Of a DNA stretch of 6,950 nucleotides, positions 1 through 5,618 are shown one piece after another (within the stretch, counting starts at the first letter, position 1; each line of letters starts with the position of its first letter). Below the pieces are notes generated by a model. That model saw only the letters and a list, made by a program, of their open reading frames with translations, was not told the origin of the DNA and did not search any database. A program made the position numbers and the translations under genes. The stretch spans positions 1-6,950 of the forward strand of contig JANXSI010000606.1 of assembly GCA_025352765.1 (NCBI GenBank), given 5' to 3'. This stretch comes from Devosia sp. GTDB taxonomy: Bacteria > Pseudomonadota > Alphaproteobacteria > Rhizobiales > Devosiaceae.

Positions 1-1
1 G

Positions 2-577
2 CGGCTCAATTTCCTCACCGGCGAGACCGGCTCAGGCAAGACCACGCTGTTCAAGATGGCGCTCAAGTCGCTCGAGCCGGCCTCGGGGCGCGTCCTCGTC
101 GATGGCACGCCGCTGGCCGAGATCGCCCGGGTGGACTGGTACTCGGTGATCGGCGTCGTGCCGCAGGAGATCATGCTGCTCAACGACACGATCGGTGCCA
201 ACATCGTCCTCGGCCGGCCGCTCGACGAGGTCCGGCTGCGCCGCGCGGTGGAGCGCGCCTCGATTGCGAAGTTCATCGACGGGCTGCCGGAACACCTCGA
301 AACCCGGATTGGCGAGCGCGGACTGAAGCTCTCGGGCGGCGAGCGGCAGCGCGTCGCCATCGCCCGGGCGCTCTATGCCGACCCGCAGATCCTCTTCCTC
401 GACGAGGCGAGTTCGGCGCTCGACGAGCGCACCGAGGCCGAAATCATGGGCGAGATCCGCGCGCTTGCGGCGGAGATGACCATCATGGCGATCACCCATC
501 GCAAGACCGTCATCCGGCCGGGCGATGCGGTGGTCGAGCTGTCGGGGACTGGGGTGAGCGAACGGATCGCGGCGTGA
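2..577 (+). CDS. ABC exporter ATP-binding domain (5' truncated by window edge)
   Basis: This is the C-terminal 191 residues of an ABC transporter; the start lies left of the window. In the visible part the Walker A loop is at residues 7-15 (GETGSGKTT), the Q-loop glutamine at 55, the signature LSGGERQR at 110-117, Walker B with catalytic glutamate at 134-135 (LFLDE), a D-loop SALD just after it, and the switch histidine at 166 (ITHR). All ATPase residues are intact, so the domain should hydrolyse ATP. The spacing, the VVPQE Q-loop and the DTIGANI segment after it resemble exporter-type (MsbA/HlyB, ABCB-like) domains, which usually follow six membrane helices in the same chain. Whether those helices are fused here cannot be seen, and the substrate is unknown. 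The protein ends about 25 residues after the switch histidine, so there is no C-terminal extension. It converges on the - strand gene ending at 598. Confidence 0.93.
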   Translation, partial: RLNFLTGETGSGKTTLFKMALKSLEPASGRVLVDGTPLAEIARVDWYSVIGVVPQEIMLLNDTIGANIVLGRPLDEVRLRRAVERASIAKFIDGLPEHLETRIGERGLKLSGGERQRVAIARALYADPQILFLDEASSALDERTEAEIMGEIRALAAEMTIMAITHRKTVIRPGDAVVELSGTGVSERIAA

Positions 578-583
578 TGGCCC

Positions 584-598
584 GGACGCGAGGCGTCC
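584..598. other. short hairpin between convergent genes
   Basis: A perfect 6-bp stem (GGACGC / GCGTCC) with a 3-nt loop lies 6 bp past the ABC stop codon and overlaps the TAG stop of the convergent small gene by one base. Neither strand has a following T-run, so it is not a canonical intrinsic terminator. Its position suggests a bidirectional mRNA end or a 3' stabilising stem, but this is inference. Confidence 0.3.
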
Positions 599-684
599 TA
601 GAGCTTGCCCGTGAGCATCAAGAACGGCGTTACGGCGAGGGTGAGCAACAAGAGAATCAACCAGCCGACCTGAAACAAACTCAT
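598..684 (-). CDS. 28-residue predicted single-span membrane peptide
   Basis: This short ORF reads toward the ABC gene. An ATG at 684 is preceded, 8 nt upstream, by a strong GAGGAG SD (693-698 on the - strand). The product starts MSLFQVGW, continues with a run of Leu/Ile/Thr/Val/Ala/Pro/Phe, and ends LTGKL. Nearly the whole chain is hydrophobic, and the only charged residue is the penultimate Lys27. This is the profile of a small single-span inner-membrane protein. I recognise no family: it does not resemble KdpF, CydX or AcrZ as I remember them. It lies 71 bp downstream of the 75-aa gene on the same strand, which has an identical SD, so the two may be co-transcribed. Small peptides of this type often modulate a larger membrane complex, and the neighbouring ABC exporter would be one candidate partner, but that is speculation. 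A chance ORF is the main alternative. Confidence 0.55.
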   Translation of the reverse strand: MSLFQVGWLILLLLTLAVTPFLMLTGKL

Positions 685-730
685 CACGCAAACTCCTCAA
701 TCAAAACGCCGCGGAGTCTGAACAGTGTTG

Positions 731-748
731 GTAAACGAAGCGTAAACG
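731..748. promoter_or_regulatory. tandem GTAAACG repeat, 11-bp period
   Basis: Two identical 7-bp units (731-737 and 742-748) are separated by 4 bp, giving an 11-bp, one-helical-turn spacing. Tandem 7-mers with 4-bp spacers are the usual layout of operators for OmpR/PhoB-family response regulators. The pair lies 47 bp upstream of the start of the 28-aa peptide gene and just beyond the stop of the 75-aa gene, where an activator site for the peptide gene would be expected. I could not identify a clear -10 box next to it, and the regulator is unknown. Confidence 0.3.
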
Positions 749-755
749 CCCGGGC

Positions 756-983
756 TCAGCGCTGGCTGGCCCGCCTCGGTTCAACGGTCTCCAGACATTG
801 CGGCTGCCCGCCCCGCCACACCACGATGTCGACGACGTCGCCACCACGGGTGAGGTAGCGCGCCACGTGCTGGGTGTCGCGGATCGCGTCGTCGATCTTG
901 TCGTACGGAGGGCCGACGGCCCCGCCCATGGCGATGCTCCAGCCACCGCCCTGCGGTATAATATCGTATCTGAGACGCGCCAT
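756..983 (-). CDS. small conserved-looking hypothetical protein (DUF2188-like fold suspected)
   Basis: This is a 75-residue soluble protein with no signal peptide or membrane span. The ATG at 983 was chosen because a GAGGAG SD (991-996 on the - strand) sits 7 nt upstream. An in-frame ATG at 1031 would add 16 residues but has no comparable SD. The N-terminal part, YDIIPQGGGWSIAMGG (residues 6-21), looks like a beta hairpin. Residues 27-45 (YDKIDDAIRDTQHVARYLT) look like one helix, followed by a strand VVDIVVWRGG (50-59). This beta-beta-alpha-beta order, with a GGW motif in the first hairpin, recalls the small DUF2188-type proteins. The resemblance is by eye only and the function is unknown. 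It is divergent from the response regulator gene at 1210 and upstream of the 28-aa peptide gene on the same strand. Confidence 0.75.
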   Translation of the reverse strand: MARLRYDIIPQGGGWSIAMGGAVGPPYDKIDDAIRDTQHVARYLTRGGDVVDIVVWRGGQPQCLETVEPRRASQR

Positions 984-1209
984 GCCCGTACTCCTCAACA
1001 TGACGCTCTGCAGTATGTCAGCCCAATGCACCGGACTGCCGTAAGGTTTCAGACAGCGTCGATAAATCTGCCGGACATGTCTTTTCTAAACGACGGGCTC
1101 CGGTCGACCTGCGAATTTCCCGATCGTGACCAGTGCCCTTGTGGTGCACCTGGATGCCAACGTCGCGGGCGCCAATCACGCAATTCCGCTGGATCTTGAG
1201 GAATTGGAC
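984..1209. other. divergent intergenic region
   Basis: This stretch separates the - strand 75-aa gene from the + strand response regulator and must hold promoters for both, unless one is leaderless. It contains the two SD elements and an 8-bp palindrome GACATGTC at 1074-1081. I looked for a good -35/-10 pair and for the GGAAC/GTT pattern of EcfG-type general-stress promoters on both strands and found no convincing match. Confidence 0.4.
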
Positions 1210-1593
1210 ATGGCCAACCTGTCGCATCTTTCGCACGTTCTGATTCTCGAGGACGAGCCGCTGATCCTGTTCGACCTCGAGTCGACGCTGAGCGATGCGG
1301 GCGTGGCCAGGATCACCAGCACGATTTCGGTGGGCGAAGCGCTCGATGCGCTGGCGGCAGGGCGGTTCGATGCCGCCGTACTCGATCTGCATCTGGGCCG
1401 CAGCGGCTGGAGCTACGATGTGGCGCGGCGCCTGCAGGAGCTGGGCATTCCCTTCATCTTCACGAGCGGTACGGTCGATGTCGCGGACGGCTTCCGAACG
1501 GTGCCGCTCGTCACCAAACCGTTCTCCTCCGACCAGTTGTTGTCGGCGCTGCTCCAGGTCAGCTCCGATCCGCGCTCGCAGGCGGCGCAATAG
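1210..1593 (+). CDS. single-domain response regulator (receiver domain only)
   Basis: This is a 127-residue stand-alone receiver domain with no output domain. The acidic pocket is in VLILEDEP (Glu14-Asp15-Glu16). The phosphoacceptor is Asp59 in AAVLDLHLG, the switch Thr85 is in PFIFTSGT, and the conserved Lys103-Pro104 is in VTKPF. All phosphotransfer residues are therefore present, and it should accept a phosphoryl group from a histidine kinase or phosphotransferase. The PFIFTSGT segment is close to, but not identical with, the PFxFATGY signature of the FAT-GUY response regulators, common in Alphaproteobacteria and in known cases linked to the general stress response. The ATG at 1210 has a GAGGA SD (1198-1202) at 7 nt. 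A GTG at 1126 would add 28 residues unlike a receiver N-terminus and is less likely. No kinase gene lies in the window. Output is probably by protein interaction or as a phosphate sink. Confidence 0.9.
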   Translation: MANLSHLSHVLILEDEPLILFDLESTLSDAGVARITSTISVGEALDALAAGRFDAAVLDLHLGRSGWSYDVARRLQELGIPFIFTSGTVDVADGFRTVPLVTKPFSSDQLLSALLQVSSDPRSQAAQ

Positions 1594-1672
1594 GCGCGCG
1601 ATTCCCGGTCGCGAATTTGGTCTTGCCAAGTGCCGCGAATGCCGCCAGTCTCGGTCTCGAGTTCAACAATCC

Positions 1673-1686
1673 AAAGGAGGTGATCC
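1673..1686 (+). promoter_or_regulatory. extended, near-perfect Shine-Dalgarno site
   Basis: AAAGGAGGTGATCC is fully complementary to the conserved 3' end of bacterial 16S rRNA over 14 nt (15 with the next A). The core GGAGG lies 7 nt from the ATG at 1688. The other genes here use only 4-6 nt of complementarity. Such an extended match implies very strong ribosome recruitment or stable 30S docking, and it fixes the start codon of the short ORF that follows. Confidence 0.75.
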
Positions 1687-1687
1687 A

Positions 1688-1759
1688 ATGTTGCATCAGA
1701 AATCGTCGGTTTCGAAGGGTTTTGGATCGTTGCGTTTCTTTATGGAGCAGCCTCTGTAG
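1688..1759 (+). CDS. 23-codon small ORF behind an extended SD
   Basis: The ATG at 1688 is placed ideally behind the extended SD, and the frame stops at TAG 1757-1759. The predicted peptide begins MLHQKSSVSK and ends FFMEQPL: slightly basic and not clearly membranous. An intrinsic terminator begins 62 nt after the stop, so the ORF appears to be the main content of a short monocistronic transcript. Codon third positions are less G/C-rich than in neighbouring genes, so coding evidence beyond the SD is weak. A different frame through the same bases encodes a membrane-like segment (see the entry at 1690). The sequence could therefore be a short peptide gene, a leader or dual-function RNA, or a gene whose second codon has lost a base. 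I recognise no homologue. Confidence 0.45.
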   Translation: MLHQKSSVSKGFGSLRFFMEQPL

Positions 1760-1854
1760 TCGTCGCAGCGGTCTCGGGCATCAGAGCCCAGGGACCCGGA
1801 CACAACCGCGAAATCGGGATCGGGCCGCCAGTCTTGGCGGCCCTTTCTTTTTGA
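1690..1854 (+). pseudogene. alternative frame with a membrane-helix-like product but no start codon
   Basis: The frame overlapping the last base of the 1688 ATG is open for 54 codons, from GTT at 1690 to TGA at 1852-1854. It reads VASEIVGFEG and then a typical transmembrane stretch, FWIVAFLYGAASVVVAAVSG (residues 11-30), followed by a Gly/Pro-rich tail. No ATG, GTG or TTG exists between the preceding in-frame stop (TGA 1681-1683) and this segment. One extra base next to the ATG would join the start and SD to this frame and give a 55-aa membrane protein. This may be a gene broken by a one-base deletion, a sequencing error or a frameshift product. Against it, the last codons run through the terminator hairpin, so the stop would lie at or beyond the transcript end. 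Chance hydrophobicity is possible. Confidence 0.25.
1822..1852 (+). terminator. intrinsic (rho-independent) terminator
   Basis: A perfect 9-bp stem, GGGCCGCCA (1822-1830) with TGGCGGCCC (1835-1843), is closed by the tetraloop GTCT and followed by TTTCTTTTT (1844-1852). This is the clearest terminator in the window. It ends the mini-gene transcript and separates it from prfC, which therefore probably has its own promoter. Confidence 0.9.
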
Positions 1855-1860
1855 CTGCGA

Positions 1861-2004
1861 GCAGTCGGGACTCCTCTCCCGCCCGCGGGGGAGGTGTCAC
1901 GCGTCAGCGTGACGGAGGGGGGAGCACACGCACGGTGCAAGCGGCTCCCCCCTTCCGGCGCTTCGCGCCACCTTCCCCCGCAAGCGGGAGAAGGACCCGA
2001 CTGC
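1861..2004. repeat. palindromic intergenic repeat (REP/BIME- or RIME-like)
   Basis: The stretch is one large imperfect palindrome. Its outer arms, 1861-1882 and 1984-2004, are near-exact inverted repeats that both start GCAGTCGGG when read inward. Inside are GCGGGGGAGGTG opposite CACCTTCCCCCGC, a 9-bp pair GGGGGGAGC (1917-1925) / GCTCCCCCC (1944-1952), and two local hairpins: GTCACGC / GCGTGAC (1896-1913) and GGCGC / GCGCC (1957-1969). No ORF or flanking target-site duplication is evident. Dispersed repeats of this composition are common between genes in Hyphomicrobiales. It fills most of the prfC upstream region. Confidence 0.75.
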
Positions 2005-2050
2005 CAGCCCCCGCCTTGCGAACCCTGGGGCAGAAGGGTATTCCCACCCC

Positions 2051-3646
2051 ATGAACGCCGTCACCCCCGCCATCCCCGCCGAAAAACGCCTACCGTACCA
2101 GTCGCGCCGGACCTTTGCGATCATCTCGCATCCCGACGCCGGCAAGACCACGCTGACCGAAAAGCTGCTGGCGGCCTCGGGCGCCATCAACCAGGCGGGC
2201 GCCGTGCGCGGCCGCGCCAATGCCCGCGCCACCCGCTCGGACTGGATGGAGATCGAGCAGCAGCGCGGCATCTCGATCTCGTCCTCGGTGATGACCTTCG
2301 AGCACCTGGGGCTGACCTTCAACCTGCTCGATACCCCCGGCCACTCGGACTTTTCGGAAGACACCTACCGGACGCTGACCGCGGTCGACGCGGCCGTCAT
2401 GGTCATCGACGTCGCCAAGGGCATCGAGAGCCAGACCCTCAAACTGTTCGAAGTGTGCCGGCTGCGCGACATCCCGATCATCACCTTTGCCAACAAGGTG
2501 GACCGCGAGGGCAAGGACCCCATCGCCATCCTCGATGAGATCGCCGACACCCTGGCGCTCGACGTCACCCCGGTGGTCTGGCCGCTCGGGCAGGGCGTCG
2601 ACTTCAAGGGCACCGTCGATCTCATCGGCAAGCAGGTGCTGAAGGCCAATGGCGAGGTGCTCGCGACGTTCGCCGACCCGGACGAGCTGCTCAACAACGC
2701 GGCGCTCACCGCCGACCCGGTGATCAAGGCGTCGCTCGAAGGCCTCGAACTCGCCCGCATCGGCTATCCAGAATTCGACCTCGAGACCTACCGCGCCGGC
2801 CATCTGACCCCGGTGATCTTCGGCTCGGCGCTGAAGACCGTGTCGGTGCCGCAACTGCTGCTCGCGCTCGGCACCTGGGCGCCCGAGCCGCGGCCGCAGC
2901 CGGCCGATCCGACACCGATCGATCCGAGCGACAGCAAGGTCACCGGCTTCGTGTTCAAGGTACAGGCCAACATGGACGCCAACCACCGCGACCGCGTGGC
3001 CTTCCTTCGCCTCAGCTCAGGCACGTTCAAGCGCGGCATGAAGCTCAGGAACGTTCGCACCGGCAAGGACCTCGCTGTCGCCAACCCGATGTTCTTTCTG
3101 GGCCACGACCGCGAGCTCGCCGAAGAGGCGGTCGCCGGCGACATCGTCGGCATCCCCAATCACGGCACGCTCAGCGTCGGCGACACGCTGACCGAAGGCC
3201 CGACCATCAAGGTCACCGGCATTCCGAACTTCGCGCCCGAAATCATCCGCCGCGTCCGCCTCACCGATCCGATCAAGGCCAAGCAGTTGAGCAAGGCGCT
3301 CAGCGATCTGGCCGAAGAGGGCGTGGCGCAGGTGTTCCGCCGCATGGTCGGTGCCGACTATATCGTGGGCGTTGTCGGTCAGCTGCAGCTCGAAGTGCTG
3401 CAGGCGCGCATCCTCAAGGAATACAACGTCCCCATTGCCTTCGAGAGCATCAATTTCGAGATGGCGCGCTGGGTCCGCTCCGACGACAAGAAGGAGCTCG
3501 ACCGCTTCATCGCGGCCCAGAAGATGGAGTTCGCCGAGGACAAGGACGGCGACCCCGTTTACCTCGCCCAATCCAGCTGGTGGCTTGGCCGCGCCCAGCG
3601 CGACAATCCGAAAGTAGAGTTCCTCGCAACGAAGGAACGGCATTAA
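2051..3646 (+). CDS. prfC: peptide chain release factor 3 (RF3 GTPase)
   Basis: RF3 is the translational GTPase that removes RF1/RF2 from the ribosome after peptide release and recycles GDP/GTP in the cytosol. The 531-aa product matches the usual length (E. coli RF3 is about 529). The G domain carries G1 SHPDAGKTT (26-34), G2 around RGISIS (72-77), G3 DTPGHSDFSEDTYR (94-107), G4 NKVD (148-151; NKMD is more usual) and G5 SAL (259-261). The DTPGHSDFSEDTYRTL block and the N-terminal RRTFAIISHPDAGKTT distinguish RF3 from EF-G. A domain II beta barrel begins near 296 (KVTGFVFKVQANMD) and domain III fills the rest. The ATG at 2051 gives the expected N-terminus. Its SD is weak, an AAGGG 12 nt upstream, so initiation may be modest or rely on other features. 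It leads a probable three-gene operon with the two oxidoreductases downstream, a metabolic pairing with no obvious link to termination. Confidence 0.97.
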   Translation: MNAVTPAIPAEKRLPYQSRRTFAIISHPDAGKTTLTEKLLAASGAINQAGAVRGRANARATRSDWMEIEQQRGISISSSVMTFEHLGLTFNLLDTPGHSDFSEDTYRTLTAVDAAVMVIDVAKGIESQTLKLFEVCRLRDIPIITFANKVDREGKDPIAILDEIADTLALDVTPVVWPLGQGVDFKGTVDLIGKQVLKANGEVLATFADPDELLNNAALTADPVIKASLEGLELARIGYPEFDLETYRAGHLTPVIFGSALKTVSVPQLLLALGTWAPEPRPQPADPTPIDPSDSKVTGFVFKVQANMDANHRDRVAFLRLSSGTFKRGMKLRNVRTGKDLAVANPMFFLGHDRELAEEAVAGDIVGIPNHGTLSVGDTLTEGPTIKVTGIPNFAPEIIRRVRLTDPIKAKQLSKALSDLAEEGVAQVFRRMVGADYIVGVVGQLQLEVLQARILKEYNVPIAFESINFEMARWVRSDDKKELDRFIAAQKMEFAEDKDGDPVYLAQSSWWLGRAQRDNPKVEFLATKERH

Positions 3647-3668
3647 CAAGACGGATAGGGAGAAGAGA

Positions 3669-4604
3669 ATGGCTGCAACGATCGGCTTTGTCGGCCTTGG
3701 CCTCATGGGCCATGGCATCGCCAAGAACATCGTCGAAAAAGGCTACCCTCTGACCGTGATCGGCCATCGCAACCGGGCGCCGATCGACGACTTGGTCAAG
3801 CGTGGGGCCGTGGAGGTGACGACGCCGCGCGAGGTCGCCGAGAGGAGCGATATCGTGTTCCTGTGCGTTACCGGTTCGCGTGAAGTCGAAGCCATTGTCC
3901 GCGGCGACGGCGGAGCCGGGGCCGCCGACAGCCTGAAGGCCGGACTGAAGCCCGGCTCGATCGTGGTGGATTGCTCGACGGCCGATCCGGGCTCGACGGT
4001 GAAGCTCGCAGCCGATCTGCTGGCCAGCGGTATCCACTATGCCGATGCGCCGCTGGGTGGAACGCCAGTCCAGGCGAGCGCAGGCACCCTGAGTGCCATG
4101 GTTGGGGCCACGGACGAGACGTTTGCCCGGATCAAGCCCGTGCTCGAGACCTGGGCGGCAAAGATCGTCCATGTCGGTCCGGCCGGCGACGGTCACCGGC
4201 TGAAGCTGCTCAACAATTTCCTCTCGCTTGGCTATGCGGCGATCTATGCGGAAGCGCTGGCGCTCGCCAACAGGACAGGCATTACGTCGGAGACGCTCGA
4301 CAGCGTGATCCGCGGGGGTCGCATGGATTGCGGCTTCTATCAGACCTTCATGGGCTACACGATCGACGGCAATCGCGAGGCTCACAAGTTCACCATCGCC
4401 AACGCCCTCAAGGATCTGACCTATCTCGGGTCGATGGCGGAAGAGGTCCAGCTCGTCAACTCGATCGGCACGGCCGTCAGAAACAGCTTCGCACTCGCCT
4501 ACAATACCGGCGGCGACGGGCCGCAGGACTACGTTCCGCATTTGCCCGAATACATCGGTCGCGCCAACGGCGTCGACCTCACGCCCAAAAAGCTGAAAGA
4601 CTGA
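3669..4604 (+). CDS. NAD(P)-dependent beta-hydroxyacid dehydrogenase-family oxidoreductase (HIBADH-like)
   Basis: This 311-aa cytosolic enzyme belongs to the 3-hydroxyisobutyrate dehydrogenase / tartronate semialdehyde reductase family, which interconverts a short 3-hydroxyacid and its semialdehyde with NAD(P). The N-terminal Rossmann motif is GFVGLGLMGHGIAKN, with GxGxxG at 9-14. The substrate loop is DAPLGGTPVQASAGTL from residue 126. The catalytic lysine is Lys179 in GHRLKLLNN, with Asn182-Asn183. Typical members have DAPVSGG in the substrate loop; here the Ser is Gly and the second Gly of GG is Thr, so substrate specificity probably differs from classical HIBADH. A GGGAG SD precedes the ATG at 3669. 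It starts 22 bp after prfC and ends 7 bp before the aldo/keto reductase, suggesting co-transcription and possibly a shared aldehyde or hydroxyacid pathway with the latter. I cannot name the substrate. Confidence 0.9.
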   Translation: MAATIGFVGLGLMGHGIAKNIVEKGYPLTVIGHRNRAPIDDLVKRGAVEVTTPREVAERSDIVFLCVTGSREVEAIVRGDGGAGAADSLKAGLKPGSIVVDCSTADPGSTVKLAADLLASGIHYADAPLGGTPVQASAGTLSAMVGATDETFARIKPVLETWAAKIVHVGPAGDGHRLKLLNNFLSLGYAAIYAEALALANRTGITSETLDSVIRGGRMDCGFYQTFMGYTIDGNREAHKFTIANALKDLTYLGSMAEEVQLVNSIGTAVRNSFALAYNTGGDGPQDYVPHLPEYIGRANGVDLTPKKLKD

Positions 4605-4611
4605 GGTCCTG

Positions 4612-5592
4612 ATGATGAACACACGTACCCTTGGCAAGACCGGCTACACCGTCAGCGAGATCGGTCTCGGCTGCTGGCAGATGGGCGGCGATTTTGGCAA
4701 GATGGGCGACGAGACCGCGGCCGAGATCCTCAAGACCGCGCGCTCGCTCGACGTCAATTTCTGGGACACTGCCGACGTCTATGGCGGCGGCATGAGCGAG
4801 AGCCGGATCGGCGCCTTCAATGACAAGAAAGGCGTTCTGATTGCGACCAAGCTTGGACGCGGCAGCCAGTTTCCCGGGATGACCCGCTATACCAAGCAGA
4901 ACGTCAAGGACAGCCTTGCCGGCTCGATCAAGCGGCTCGGCGTCGAGGTGCTCGATCTCGCGCAACTCCACTGCATCCCGATCGACGTGCTGCGCGATGG
5001 CGGCATCTTCGCCATCATGGACGATGCCCGCGATGCCGGCATGATCCGCCATTGGGGTGCCAGCGTCCAGACCGTCGAGGAGGGCATGCTCGCCATGCGG
5101 TCCGAGCACTGCGTGTCGCTGCAGACGATCTTCAACCTGTTCCGGCAGGACGCGATCGAGACGCTGTTTCCCGCGGCGCAGAAAGCCAATGTGGGGATCA
5201 TCGTCCGCCTGCCGCTCGCCTCCGGCCTGTTGTCGGGCAAGATGAGCAAGGACACGGTGTTCGCCAAGGAAGACCACCGCAACTACAACCGCGACGGTGA
5301 CTCGTTCTACGTCGGCGAGACCTTCTCGGGCCTGCCGTTCGAGACCGGCGTCGGGCTCGCCGACCAGCTCAAGCAGTTCCTGCCCAAGGGCATGAGCCTG
5401 CCGCATCTGGCGCTGCGCTGGATCCTCGATCAGCCGGCGGTCTCGACCATCATTGCGGGCGTCACCCGGCCCGACCAGCTGCGCGACAATGTGGAGACGA
5501 CCAGGATGGACCCGCTGCCCGAAGCGCTGGCCGAAAAGCTCAAGGACTTCTATCTCGACAAGATCCGCCCCAACGTGCGCGGCGGGATCTAG
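4612..5592 (+). CDS. aldo/keto reductase
   Basis: This 326-aa NADPH-type oxidoreductase has the AKR (beta/alpha)8 barrel pattern. The N-terminus is TLGKTGYTVSEIGLGCWQMGG. The catalytic tetrad is complete: Asp52 and Tyr57 in FWDTADVYG, Lys80 in IATKLG and His120 in QLHCIP. The C-terminal half has LPLASGLLSGK and STIIAGVTRPDQLRDN, the usual cofactor-phosphate-binding region of AKRs. The closest general class is the broad YajO/Tas-like group that reduces aldehydes and ketones; the actual substrate cannot be read from sequence. The start is ATGATG at 4612/4615 and either Met could be used; GAGG at 4603-4606 overlaps the previous gene's stop codon and serves as SD. The 7-bp spacing to the dehydrogenase implies translational coupling. 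A perfect hairpin 26 bp past the stop may mark the mRNA end. Confidence 0.93.
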   Translation: MMNTRTLGKTGYTVSEIGLGCWQMGGDFGKMGDETAAEILKTARSLDVNFWDTADVYGGGMSESRIGAFNDKKGVLIATKLGRGSQFPGMTRYTKQNVKDSLAGSIKRLGVEVLDLAQLHCIPIDVLRDGGIFAIMDDARDAGMIRHWGASVQTVEEGMLAMRSEHCVSLQTIFNLFRQDAIETLFPAAQKANVGIIVRLPLASGLLSGKMSKDTVFAKEDHRNYNRDGDSFYVGETFSGLPFETGVGLADQLKQFLPKGMSLPHLALRWILDQPAVSTIIAGVTRPDQLRDNVETTRMDPLPEALAEKLKDFYLDKIRPNVRGGI

Positions 5593-5618
5593 CGGACGCC
5601 TGGGCTCGCGGTTCCTTT

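Noticed and set aside
984..1031. Upstream ATG adding 16 residues to the 75-aa protein
   Set aside because: No SD before it, whereas the ATG at 983 has GAGGAG at 7 nt.
1126..1209. GTG start that would lengthen the response regulator by 28 residues
   Set aside because: There is a GAGGA SD 7 nt before the ATG at 1210, and receiver domains normally begin just before the VLILEDE strand.
1018..1629. Antisense ORF of 203 codons opposite the response regulator
   Set aside because: Arg/Gln-rich shadow with no motif; the receiver domain on the + strand explains the region.
1672..1688. Reverse strand matches the 3' terminal 15 nt of 16S rRNA, suggesting an rRNA remnant
   Set aside because: The match stops after 15 nt and is positioned perfectly before an ATG, so an extended SD is the simpler explanation.
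2016..2044. Possible prfC promoter TTGCGA-N17-TATTCC that would give a near-leaderless mRNA
   Set aside because: Only about 4 of 6 and 3 of 6 matches to the consensus boxes, which is too weak to call without a mapped transcription start.
3507..4637. Long antisense ORF (376 codons) opposite the end of prfC and the dehydrogenase
   Set aside because: It has an Arg/Asp/His-rich composition with no recognisable motif and lies exactly opposite well-supported genes, as expected for a high-GC shadow frame.
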